Assembly (NCBI GenBank): GCA_019022495.1
Contig: JAFEKR010000007.1
Coordinates: 1,178,001 to 1,242,000 of the forward strand
From: Epichloe hybrida
Lineage: Eukaryota > Ascomycota > Sordariomycetes > Hypocreales > Clavicipitaceae
Direction of reading: 5' to 3'
DNA length: 64,000 nt
This document shows, piece by piece, positions 46,878-57,941 of the stretch. Numbering within the stretch: position 1 is the stretch's first letter; each line of letters begins with the position of its first letter. A program made the translations under genes and the position numbers. The notes under the pieces are model-generated. The model was given only the letters and a program-made list of their open reading frames with translations. It searched no databases and was not told the origin of the DNA.

Positions 46878-47528
46878 TGTGTCGGTGGTGTTGGAGTAAC
46901 TCGAAAAGTTGATTGTTGGCTAACGAATGTAAGTGACTGGAAGTCGGGTCTGCAGATGTGCTTAGCGAGTGTGAGAGTGTGGGTGAGGAGGAGAGGGAAA
47001 TCCGGAAACAGGGCGAGGTCTGGATGAGCATCTTTATAAGGAGGATGGTGAGGGAGATTGAGGACCCATGCAGCTATGGGCACGGGGGGGCCAAGGGGGG
47101 TGGGGAGACAGGGGAGACAAGCTTGCCCAGATCCCCCGAGTGAACAGGGGTGGGTAGGTGAGGAAGAGTGGAAAGTCACCGAGGGAGTGCGTGGATGGAT
47201 CTGATGAATGTCGCGGACGTCCCAGAGCATGACTGCATGGTTCAGACGAGAGATGGCGAACAAGGAAGAGATGAGATGAGATGAGATGAGAGAGAAAGTG
47301 GCGTTGTGCCGGCGCGTGTGAGCACTGAGCAGTGAAGGAAGGCCAAAAAGAAAAAAAAGAAAAAGTGAGGACAGGCAAATTAAATCAAGACAATGGAAAA
47401 TGGTGGGTCGCTTTGTTGTCTGGCCCAAAACCCAAAACGAGTGGATGGATCCAGGGGGGCAACAACAGCGGCAGGCAGGCAGGCAGGCAGGCAGGCATGG
47501 ATTGGGGCATGGATTGGCGCTTGGATTG
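46878..47528. other. Promoter flank with GAGAT and GGCA repeats
   Basis: Upstream region of the wall-protein gene. It contains a (GAGAT)n run at 47267-47292 and a (GGCA)n run at 47472-47497, and ends at the target site of the Copia element. Confidence 0.6.
47032..47040 (-). promoter_or_regulatory. TATA box of the wall-protein gene
   Basis: The minus strand reads CTTATAAAG about 160 nt upstream of the ATG at 46877, fitting a strongly expressed small wall-protein gene. Confidence 0.5.
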
Positions 47529-47794
47529 TGTGGAATGATGCAGACGGAGGCAAAGAGAGAGCAGAAGAGAAGATGATGTAGAATTGCTATCTAGGAATTC
47601 GTAATCTAGAAGAGAAAAGGGAAGCTTATAAGCTTTAAATCTATAAGTGATAAATCTAGGTCTTTAAACGAAGCCTGCGATAAACCGCGATATTAAACGC
47701 AATGCGGGAAGCTATATTATTAAATAAGGAGGGGATAATAAGAGTAATGCCTAATATCTAAGGCTACGATATAAGGCTATAAATATCCTTAACA
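47529..47794 (-). repeat. Left (3') LTR of the Copia element
   Basis: 266 bp, TGTGGAATGATG to CCTTAACA. It aligns without gaps to the right LTR; about 25 differences, all transitions. The transitions to A/T in this copy are concentrated in its inner (right) 90 bp. Confidence 0.93.
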
Positions 47795-47805
47795 CCGCCC
47801 CTAGT
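47795..47805 (-). other. Candidate polypurine tract
   Basis: On the minus strand the sequence just before the 3' LTR reads CTAGGGGCGG, a short purine-rich stretch at the place where plus-strand priming occurs in LTR elements. Confidence 0.4.
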
Positions 47806-48860
47806 AGCATATCTAGCTAGTAATAAAAAGGAAGAAAAGAAAAGTAAAAAATTAAGGTTATTTATAAAGCTTCTAAAACATCTCCCTTTGCAAAGTCCTT
47901 AGCCTTTATTATTTAAAGAAAGCGTATAAAATTACTATATTTAACGCGTTCTAGACCTTTTGTAAATCTATTAGCAATTATTTATTTAGTGCTAATCTAT
48001 TAAAGACAAAAGTCCCCTTAATAAGCTTTCTATATAATTTATTTATAATATAAATTAATATAATAAGTATATCCCTTATGCTTCTTATTAAGCATATTAG
48101 CTTTTATATTCTAGCTATCTGTAAATAGTAGTAATAGGTATAATTACTTAATCCTAAAGTTATTAAGAAGTTAAGTAACCTAGAGTATTAAGAGGCTAGT
48201 TAGCATAAGGTTAATAAATTTAGCTTCTATAGAGCTAAGAGCTATAAGAGTTTATTTCTTTAATTACTAAAGAATATATCCTCTAGTAAGGGTTATAATA
48301 TACCCTATGGTTAAATGTCTTATATCTAGGTTATTAGTAAGAGAGGTATTACTAAATCCCTTTACTTAAAGCATTAATTTAGGGTTTAAAGAACTATATT
48401 CTCTAAGAATAATTCCTAAATTATTTACTCCTATAAGATATTACTAAAGGTATTTCTTAAGATCCACATATACTTACTTTAGTGTGGAATTTATACTATA
48501 AAGTTAATTAACTATATATATAATATTAGGTTATATAAATACTAAAAGCTAGTTAAAGCTTCCTATGCGTTTTACCTAGTTAGAGAGGTTATAGACTATA
48601 TTAAGCTCTTTTTAATTAGCTAGAATAATAGTCTTTAGAAGCTAGGGAATATTTAAAGTGTTAAGGTTATTAATATTAAATTTCTTTATAATAGTCTATA
48701 CGTAAAGCCTTTAGTAAAGAAGCATAGTATAATTAGCATGATTATAAATAAATTTAATACTAAGAAATAGCTTAATATCGCCTAAATGCTTTAATTTATA
48801 GTGTTTCTATAATTCCTTAATGATATTTATGATAATCATAAGGGTCTTTCCTATAATAAT

Positions 48861-48875
48861 CATATTATCTACGTA
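48861..48875 (-). pseudogene. Reverse-transcriptase active-site remnant (YVDNM)
   Basis: Fifteen bases on the minus strand encode YVDNM inside a hydrophobic frame. The second Asp of the YVDDM catalytic pair is changed to Asn by one G-to-A change, consistent with RIP and with loss of activity. Confidence 0.75.
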
Positions 48876-51457
48876 TAGAAGAAGTATAACATTATTATAT
48901 TAAAAAATACAGAGTTTACTTAATAGCCTCTTAAAGCCCTGCTATTTAAGTTCCTTAGTAATATTATCTAGCCACTAAAGAGAAGAAATAAGTAAGCTAT
49001 AGAGAGCTCTTTTAAGCTTATAAACTCTAGTTATACTATCTAAGTATCTATAAGGTTATTTAATGTAAATATCTCCTTACGCTTTAGTATTAAGGAAGGT
49101 ATTTATAATATTATATTACTACTAATTATAGTTAAAGGTAGTAATAAGTATATAAAACACTTACAAAGAAACTAAGTATACTACTACTATATAGAGGTCC
49201 TTATTACTAAAGACCTCTAGATTCTAGTCTTCTCTTATAACTTATCTTGCCTTTAGATATAGGTTAAGATTAATTAGATACTTTATAGTATAAACCTATT
49301 AGCTATTAAAGATCTTTATATCTTTAGAAGTAAAGACTAGGTTCTAGTAGTTCTTTTTATTAATTTTTAGAAGTTCCTTCTTTTTAGTAAGTCTCTAGAA
49401 GTTATAATAGTTATCTATAGCTTTAGCCTTATACTAATTAGATAAAATGTTAATCTTTATATTAGCTATATTAGCTACTTTAAGCATTAGGAACGCGTAT
49501 AAGGTGGTGATTTCGTCCACTTTATTGTTATATAGGTTGTCATTATAATAACGAATTATAAGGTTTAATTAACAAGATCCTAGAGAAAAAGCTTTCTTCT
49601 TGCTTAATATTATAATATTAAGGTAATCTTAACGTATATTAGATTAAAGAGATTATCTTAGAGGCTTAGGTTCTAGTTTAAGTTATTATTAAATAATAGC
49701 ATTATTATTAGCTTTAGCTTCTTTATCTAGGAAGGCCCTAGGCTAATGCCTTAGGAGAATAGTATTCTCTTTAATAATTTATTATTATTAGCTTATAAGG
49801 TCCCTTTAAGGAGAACTCTTAAAGGGTATTAGAAGAGAGCTCTAAGATAGTAAAGGCTTAGTTCTAGTAGGAGAGTTATCTTTCTCCTTAAAAGAGTGGT
49901 AATTCTTATCTATTTCTATAGAAACTAAAGGGGTATTTATAAAATAGACCTTCTTCTATTTAATATTACTAATAGGCTAGGAAAGAGGTTTTTCTATAGG
50001 TAGAACATTAATAATATAATAGCCTTCTTTAGCAAAAGAAAGGTTAATAAGGTCCGCAATGTAAATAGTCTTATTAGCCTTAAATTTAGTGGGCATAGGC
50101 ATATTCTTATTAAAGCGTATATCCCTTACATGTATAATCCTCTAATCTTTAGGGATCTAAACCTTATAGAGATAATATTTAGGGCTATCTATGCCTATAA
50201 GTTAACCCTTCTTAGCTTATAGCGCTATCTTCTGTAATTAAACGCAATATTTGTCTAGAATACATATATACGTAATACATCCCTATATGCGTAAGTGTTA
50301 AATTAAGGCGTTGTTTTTAAGGCCTAGGATATTAAATAATACTTGCTAAGGGGACTAATTATTCTTATTCCTATATATAAGCAAGAGATTAGTAATTTTA
50401 GCTATATACTTTATAGTATATAGCTAAAGAAGCTCTAGTAATTTAGCTTTAATTATTAAGGATTATACTATCTTTATAAGGGTTTAACTAGCATGTTTAA
50501 TAAGGCCTTAGTAAGTAAGAATATATAGAGCGCTAGTTTAATAGATAATTCCCTCCTTCTAATAAAAGAGTTTAAACTTCTCTTTAAGGAATTTAGTTAT
50601 ATTATCTATATAAAAGCATTTAATAGTAAAGCTACTACTTATGTTCTTAATAGCAGTCTTCTAAGCTTAAATTACTTTTACTACGCTAGCTTTATTAATA
50701 GTTAGAATTACTTAGTAAAAGCGTGTATAGGCGTTAATTACATGTAATATATACTTCTTCCCCCTAAAGCCTTTAGGCTTATGTTTAATAAAGTCCTAGA
50801 ACACGTAAGAAAGAAAGGTAATTATATTATTAGAGTTCTCTTAATAAATTATCTAAGGAGCCTTTAATAAAAGGCAAGCTAAACACTAGAAATTAATTAA
50901 TAAGGTAAGGTTAATTATAATTCCTACTTCTTTACAAGCTAGTATGATTTGTTCTTTTCTTATATGCCTAAGTCTTTTATATAAGAGGCTAAATTCCACC
51001 TTCTTAGTAATAGATTTGCTTAATAAGGCCGCGAAATTAAATTAAGGTTCCTCCTCCCTAAGAATTAATGTTAATATATTAGACTTCTAGTTATAAGAAG
51101 CAATGGCATTGCCCGTAGACTTTAAGATTAATTAATCTTTAAATCTATCTATAATAACACCTCCTTACTTAAGAAGGCCTAGCGAAATTATATTAACTTT
51201 AGCCTTTAGTGCCTATTAGGCATTAGATAGTTCTAGGTAGCCTTTGCTAATAAGGAGTTTAATATTACTAATGCCTTTAACGTTAAGTTATTCTCTATTA
51301 CTTAATATTATTAGTCTAGTAACTATATTAGTATTTAAATAAGTAAACCATTTAGTTATATTAAACATGTAAGTGTTATATCTAGAGTTAAGGATGTAGT
51401 CTTCCTTTATAAGGCAATTTACTATTATTTAAAAGGAATAGTCCTAGTTAATTACTA

Positions 51458-51465
51458 TAAGAGAG
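51458..51465. repeat. 8-bp target-site duplication, left copy
   Basis: TAAGAGAG immediately before the left inverted repeat of the nested element; identical to 53173-53180. Confidence 0.9.
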
Positions 51466-52289
51466 CAGAGCTTTGCATGTAGTGTAGTAAATGTAGTATT
51501 TTGGCTTTCGTTGTAGTATGTAGTGTAGTAGATTTTAGTGTAGTGTAGTATGTAGTGTAGTGTAGTAAATACTACACTACACTACAAATACTACAAATGT
51601 AGTATTAGTAGAAAAAAAAGTGGGGTGATATATAGTTTTATAATATTCCTTAGATTTTTCTTAATTAAGTTAATATTAGCTGTTTTTTTATTATAATTTA
51701 GTTATTTAGTTATAAATTCTTAAAGTTTAAGATTATTTAGATTATTAAGCTAATTATAGGTATATAGAAGCTAAATAAGGTATATTTTAGTTTATAATTA
51801 TAACCTATTTTTTTCCCTTAATTATAGAGGTTACTTTATCTTAATATCTTTTTCTTTAGATTTACTATTTATTTTAGTATGCTTTTTTTGCTTAAAATAT
51901 AGGAATTACCCTAAAGAAATTATTTTTTATTATATATAAATAAGACTAAAACTCTAATAATATTATATATATATATATATAACTATCTTATTAATAAGAG
52001 AATAATAAAATTAAACTAATAAAGAAGTTTCTAGTAATATAGCTATTTTATTAGAGTTATAAATAATTATATTAACTTTAAGGGTTTTTTTAGTAAAAGA
52101 AATAGTAAAAGTACTAAGTAAAGTTACTTAAAAAGAACTTAACTATTTAATTATAGATTTAATAAATATATATAATGAATTTTCCTTAGTATTAAAGTTA
52201 TTTAAAAATAAGCTTTAAAAGTAAGTTAAATAATATAGATTATCTTTAGTTTTCTTACTTAGTAATATAGTTTTTTCTAAAAACAGGTC

Positions 52290-52780
52290 TAAAAGTGGGT
52301 CTAAAAGTAAGTCCTTATACCTATAGGTAACTTCTTTATGGCTTTCTTGCTTAAATACATGATTTTTACTTAAAAAGAGAGATTTATATAAAAGTGGGTT
52401 TAAAAGTGGGTCCTTATACCTATAGGTAACTTCTTTATAGCTTTCTTACTTAAATACATGATTTTTACTTAAAAAGAGAAATTTATATAAAAGTAGGTCT
52501 AAAAGTGGGTCCTTATACCTATAGGTAACTTCTTTATAGCTTTCTTACTTAAACATAAGATTTTTACTTAAACAAAGGAATTTTTATAAAAGTAAGTCTA
52601 TAAATAGGTCTTTATAACTATAAGTAACTTCTCTATAGCTTTCTTACTTAAATATATAATTTTTACTTAAAAGAGAGGGATTTTTATAAAAGTGAGTTTA
52701 TAAGTAAGTTATTATAACTATAACTTACTTCTTTATAGCTTTTTTACTTATATATATGATTTTTACTTAAAGGAAATACT
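52290..52780. repeat. 99-bp tandem repeat, five copies
   Basis: A unit containing GTCCTTATACCTATAGGTAA recurs at 52311, 52410, 52509, 52608 and 52708, a spacing of 99-100 bp. The last two copies are more diverged. It lies inside the nested hAT-like element. Confidence 0.85.
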
Positions 52781-52810
52781 TATTAATACTAATAGCTAAT
52801 AAATTTATAA

Positions 52811-52997
52811 GCTATTATAAGCTATTATAAGCTATTATAAGCTATTATAAGCTATTATAAGCTATTATAAGCTATTATAAGCTATTATAAGCTATTATAA
52901 GCTATTATAGCTATTATAAGCTATTATAAGCTATTATAAGCTATTATAAGCTATTATAAGCTATTATAAGCTATTATAAGCTATTATAAGCTATTAT
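52811..52997. repeat. 10-bp minisatellite (GCTATTATAA)n
   Basis: About eighteen nearly perfect 10-bp units, with one 9-bp unit at 52901-52909, inside the nested hAT-like element. Each unit contains the near-palindrome TTATAAGCTATTATAA when joined to the next. Confidence 0.95.
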
Positions 52998-53172
52998 ATT
53001 ACTAAATATAACAAAATACTACAAATACTACAAAATACTACAAATACTACATATAGTAGAAAAATCTCCTTGTAGTGTAGTATGTAGTGTAGTGTAGTAT
53101 ATAGTGTAGTGTAGTATACTACACTACACTACAAATACTACAAAATGTAGTGTAGTGTAGTACAAAGCTCTG

Positions 53173-53180
53173 TAAGAGAG
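53173..53180. repeat. 8-bp target-site duplication, right copy
   Basis: TAAGAGAG immediately after the right inverted repeat of the nested element. Confidence 0.9.
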
Positions 53181-54868
53181 AGATTGCTTCCTATAGTAAT
53201 AATATTAGGAGAGGTAGTTATAGTAGTGGTTATAGTTATATTGCCTTTTTTCTTTATTAAGTTAGGCTTCTTCTTTAGATAAAGCTTCTAGTAATTATCC
53301 TTTAAATAAATAGGTTATCCTAGAGAGATTAAATAACCGTAATCTAGCTTAATAGTCTTAGAGGTTTTGTTTTTCTTTATTAGAGCTTTGCCTTTGCCTT
53401 TTATATTAGCATTATCCTTATTATTCTTTTATTAAGTATTAAAGTTAACCTTTTAGTCCTTCTAAGGCTTATTAGCTTTATATATTAAATAGGTAAGCAT
53501 ACCTTCTTTTATAAGCTCTAATTTAGAGAAACCCTTAATCTTCTAAGCATTATAAATATTAGGCATTAAACCCTTAATAGCTTTAATTATTTATAATACC
53601 TAAATAATATTAGGGATCTTTTTAATCTTATAGATCTAGTTCTAAAGGTTCTAGTAATAGTCTAGCTAAGCTCTTATTATAAAGAAATTAGCCTTCTTTA
53701 ATTAAGAGAACTGCTATAGTAGCTTAATAATAGCTAAATTAGCCTTAAAGCCATAATTACTTTTAATTAATTATATTATTTTAGTAACTAGCATTATATT
53801 AGTTTATCCTACATACGTTAAATTCTTTTAGACTTATAAAGAGAGGCTTTACTATATTATAAAAGAGAGGATAGCATAATACTTATTAGTCTCTTAAGAC
53901 TATAAAGTCTCTCTAGTTAAGTGTAGTGTAAGCTATATAATATAGACTTATATTTAGATTAAGATCTCCTATTCCTTAAAGTTCTTAGCCCCTTTAAGAG
54001 AAGTAATAACTATAGTCCTTATATACTATGCCTTAGTAATATTATTAAGTTTAGTTAGATTAGGTTAAGTAGCTAAAATAGTACTAGAAGCACTTATATT
54101 AGCTATACTATAAGAAAGGAAGGGTAAGGTTATATATTAGAATTTATATACTCCTATTACTATATGTATTTAATACTAATTATTATTAATTTAGTCTAAT
54201 AGGAGTTATAGCAGTAGCTCTCTAAGAATTAAATTACTATATAGCCACTAATACATAGAGATATAAAGTTAAGAATATAAGCGGCCTAAAAGGCGTTTTT
54301 AAATACCTTAAAATATTTTACCTTAGCCTAGTTAGAGGGCAATGCTTTACCTAGAATTTACTATACTTACTTTACTTACTTTACTATATATTACTTTACC
54401 CTAGATAGTAATAGATTTAGATTATTAGTTTTAAGTGCCTAAGGTAATTTTATAAGGAATGTCTTATCCTAGCTTACTATTCACTAAGATCTGCCTAGAA
54501 GGGATTAACTTTTTATATATATTATAAAAGATTATATAGTGTTAAGTAATGTGTAAGTTTATAGCTTAGAGAAAAATTATTATACTTATAAATTAGGAAA
54601 ATAACGCATAAAGGTTATATATTTAATTCCTAGTTATGTAAAATTTTTATAGCTTTATATATATAAAAGGAAGCTAAATTATAATTAATCTAATCTTAAC
54701 TTATATAGTATTATTAGTTTTTAGGTAAGGGAAAAGGTCTTTATGCTACCCTGTAAGTTAAGTAATTTACTTTAATAAGATATTAGGAAAAGATATGTAA
54801 TTATATATAAGACTATAATAGTTAGATAAAAGGGAAAAATAAAAAGAAAGGTAAGGGTATAATTATAA

Positions 54869-54885
54869 GCGCTAGGCTTATAACC
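54869..54885 (-). other. Primer-binding site, initiator tRNA-Met anticodon arm
   Basis: Directly beside the 5' LTR the minus strand reads GGTTATAAGCCTAGCGC. Allowing RIP-type transitions it is complementary to the anticodon arm of initiator tRNA-Met (the CAU anticodon loop), the internal 'half-tRNA' priming used by copia of Drosophila and many fungal Copia elements. Confidence 0.65.
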
Positions 54886-55151
54886 TGTGAAATGATGCAG
54901 ATAGAGGTAAAGAGAGAGTAGAAGAGAAGATAATGTAAAATTGCTATCTAGGAATTCGTAATCTAGAAGAGAAAAGGGAAGCTTATAAGCTTTAAATCTA
55001 TAAGTAATAAATCTAGGTCTTTAAACAAAGCCTGCGATAAACCGCGATATTAAACGCGATACGGGAAGCTGCATCGTTAAACGAGGAGGGGATAACAAGA
55101 GTGATGCCTGATATCTGAGGCTACGATGTGAGGCTGTGAATATCCTCAACA
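54886..55151 (-). repeat. Right (5') LTR of the Copia element
   Basis: 266 bp, TGTGAAATGATG to CCTCAACA, followed by the target duplication GATTG at 55152-55156. Transitions to A/T in this copy are concentrated in its inner (left) 150 bp. Confidence 0.93.
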
Positions 55152-56646
55152 GATTGGAGCAAGTCAAAGCTCCAGCTGTACACGGAGTAAGTACGTGCTC
55201 CGTTGTATGTACATACGGACGTACATGCAAGTGGGATGGGATGGGATGCAAGGTACCCGCCCCTGCGCCCGCGCCTTGTGCAGCGCCGCAGAGTTGCCGG
55301 CCAGCAATTCGTCAGTCCGCATACGGAGTACATATGTACATGTATGTATTGTAGTGATAACGGCGTCCTCAAGCCCACTGACAGGTGGTGTAGCCACGGA
55401 TTTCGCTTGGCGAGATTGGAGAACTGCAAAGATCATGGTCATTGCGTCTTGGACCAGGCGGCTGAGAGGCTTGTCAGTCCAAGAGCCCCTCCGTCCTTGG
55501 GCAAAGGTAGGCAAAGAAGATGGAAGGAAAGAATGTAGTGTTGCGTAATCCGTACGGAGTACGGAGTATTTCTTCGTCTTTACCTATTGCAGCTGCGGAG
55601 CTCGTATCGCAAGAGCAGCAGCTGTCCACTTTGCGACGATGGTGTCAGGCACAGCTGTTTCATTGGTCCGGCGGGACTCCCCAGCTCTAAAAGAGGCTAG
55701 CCCCTGAGTGCCGCCTGAATTAATTTCGGCCATCCAAGCACCTGGTGGCCCACCGCCACCTGAACTCCCCCTGTCCATGCACGGCGCTACTCTGTAATTT
55801 CCCATTTACCCACCTGTCAAGCAATCGGCTTGCTCTGAAATCTGTTCCGACCCAGCGCTATCTGGCGCTATTGGCACGTCGGGTGTTGCAACGTTTGCAT
55901 GTATGTACATACATACAGCAGCGCAGCCGTTCTCGAAGATCCATTTTGGTCTTTCCTTTCCCACGCTCGCCTTGTATGTGTGTAATAGGATGACCATGAC
56001 CACCAATACGAGTCAACATACGGATTACCCCGTATTACAAAGACAAAGACGGACTTATCTCGTTTGGTCGCCATCCATGGAATAGTGGCGAGCCCCACTG
56101 GCCAACGTCTGGACGATGATGAAGAATTTGTACCCATCACCGATCCAATAACAAAAAAAAAGCGGCCTTTGACTCCGTTGGTGCCGCATACCATTGGAGT
56201 CATCAGCCCATACAAAGAACACAATTGCTTTTGGATTCAACTTCCGCCCGGCTCGTTACAGCACTGGACCATGGTTGACAGGCAAAAAAGCAATTTGCTT
56301 CTCGGGGAGGATTCGCTGGGTTCCCCGACATGGTGAACATGTGTGTTCCATGCCATTACATAGGCCTACGTCGCAGTGTTTGCGCGTCACCGATCGATGA
56401 AGGACACCCAACAAGGCCAAGATACCCCGTCTTTTCCCTTTGTTATAACTTATCACTACATAAGAGGGGGAGGGGGGTTTGTCTACGTGGTGTGCCGGTC
56501 CATGTTTGGTGGACGATGGGCTTGGCCCAACTTACTAATAATACCGATAGTGGGAGTGCCACAGCCGGCTGGAATGGGGTCGTTTATTATGATTAATTTC
56601 CCACGAGTTTCTTTACGAGCGTCTGCCAATATTAATACTCATCTTA
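55152..56646. other. Intergenic, right flank of the retrotransposon
   Basis: No gene is supported. It has exact TACGGAGTA copies at 55322, 55553 and 55560, and an ordinary base composition that returns sharply after the LTR. Confidence 0.5.
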
Positions 56647-57027
56647 GCGTGTGATCCACGAGCCGGTGCAGACTTTGCACCGACATTGCATGATACAAAT
56701 TGTATGTGGAGTTATATGGGGCGGCTATTTTGTACTGTCTTTCTTTACACTGGTGTAAACTTTGCGCGGGGACAACGCAAAGTGTAAAGTTTGCACCTAA
56801 AATAAGGGCAAAATTGGTAAAATTAGGGCATCTATTCCTATTATAGGTAATTACGCTGCCCTGGTTAGGCCTTGGTCAAAAAGATACATTGTGAACAGGG
56901 GGGGATGTGGTGTTTATGCAATTTAGACAAAATTCCATGAATTTCTATGGATCTTAGCTGACAAAAATGGCTAGCGCGTCCGGTTATATGCATTTTGCAC
57001 CCGTGCACCGGCTCGTGGATCACACGC
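56647..57027. mobile_element. 381-bp MITE with perfect terminal inverted repeats
   Basis: The left end GCGTGTGATCCACGAGCCGG (extended by TGCA) is an exact inverted copy of the right end at 57004-57027. TTA flanks both outer ends, matching a 3-bp target duplication of the PIF/Harbinger type. The inside has a second small inverted motif (TTTGCGC..GCGCAAA-like, near 56763-56782) and no open frame. Unlike the Copia block it keeps GC-rich arms and shows no heavy RIP, so it may be young or too short to be targeted. Confidence 0.82.
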
Positions 57028-57941
57028 TTACGCGTGAAGAACCCATCTTTGCAAGTTCCGCAGCTTCGCTCATTCCGTCCGGCTGACAAGTCATCAGAAT
57101 CCAGGGGCGGGCGACAAGGGGGGGCGAGACAAGCACACAAGCTTCCGTTTTTCCTTTGTTATGATTGATATCCACAGTAAAAGTAAACAACGGCGTGGAG
57201 CCTCCGACATGTGCATTGGATGGATGCCCCACGGGTAGAAGAAAAAAATCTCTGAGAGACCAACATGTGCACATCATCTTTTCATCTTTTCCCCTCGCAT
57301 CTTACTAAGCCAAGCCAAGCCCAGCCAAGCAAAGATGCCGGAGCTGGGCTGTCACAAGCTTTGGCTTTGCGATAATCATACTCCGTATGAGAATACGAAA
57401 AGGTATCGACGATACTCCGTACTTGCTGCTGCTGCATGCCGTCCCAATTTTATGACGGGGCATAAGGTGGTGTTGTTTCATGCGACTGGCTCACAGATGC
57501 GATGCCCTCTGTTCGAACAGTAATGTAAGTATCTGATGCGCCCGTCTGCGTCTATACGGGCCACCATGAAAACCATCACGGCAATAAGTTCTCTCGACTT
57601 TCGACTTTGGAAATGCCGTCTTGCATCGCAGTCCCAGATCAACACGCTGCCCTCGACAAGTCCTGGCGGATAGACCCATTCGATTGACGGAAAGCCGAAG
57701 ACAGAAGCCTACGGCGTCGGGGTAAACGGTAAATGCGACGAGCGCGCAACGGAGTACGCAGCACGGAGCATACATACATAGCAGCATTACTAATGTCGTC
57801 ATGGAGATGGACTACAAACTTGCCACTCATCCATCACCAAATTCAATACAGCGACCAAGACACATCCCCCCCCTTTTCTTCCAAAAATTCAAGCCCATCC
57901 TTGATATTGCACTTCAGTCCGTCTGCGCAACTTTTCCAATC
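57028..57941. other. Intergenic, promoter of quinone oxidoreductase
   Basis: No gene is supported. Exact TACTCCGTA copies lie at 57379 and 57413; a C-rich run (57867-57875) sits in the 5' leader. Confidence 0.5.

Larger units (their letters stand above)
51466..53172. mobile_element. Non-autonomous hAT-like DNA transposon nested in the Copia element
   Basis: 1,707 bp. The ends are perfect inverted repeats: CAGAGCTTTG at 51466-51475 and its complement CAAAGCTCTG at 53163-53172. An 8-bp target duplication, TAAGAGAG, flanks them at 51458-51465 and 53173-53180. Eight-base duplications and CAGAG-type ends are the signature of the hAT superfamily. Just inside both ends are many copies of GTAGTGTAGT in both orientations, like subterminal transposase-binding repeats. 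The interior has no open frame and consists largely of tandem repeats, so it was moved by a transposase encoded elsewhere. It inserted after the Copia element and is AT-rich too. Confidence 0.88.
47529..55151 (-). mobile_element. Copia-type LTR retrotransposon, RIP-degraded, with nested insertion
   Basis: A complete 7.6-kb insertion. Two direct 266-bp LTRs (47529-47794 and 54886-55151) begin TGTG and end AACA, and the 5-bp sequence GATTG flanks both outer ends as a target duplication. The coding strand is minus: next to the right LTR is a primer-binding site, and at 48875-48861 the minus strand reads YVDNM within VILLLYVDNMIIIG, the Copia reverse-transcriptase signature (normally YVDDM). A reverse-transcriptase motif close to the 3' LTR is the Copia domain order. 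The interior is very AT-rich and full of TA dinucleotides with stops in all frames, as expected from RIP, so the element is dead. A second element sits inside at 51466-53172. Confidence 0.93.

Noticed and set aside
51480..51610. Telomere-like GTAGTGTAGT repeats
   Set aside because: Not TTAGGG; they occur in both orientations just inside the hAT-like ends, so they are subterminal repeats.
52811..52997. CRISPR-like array
   Set aside because: The 10-bp units are contiguous with no spacers, and the sequence is eukaryotic.
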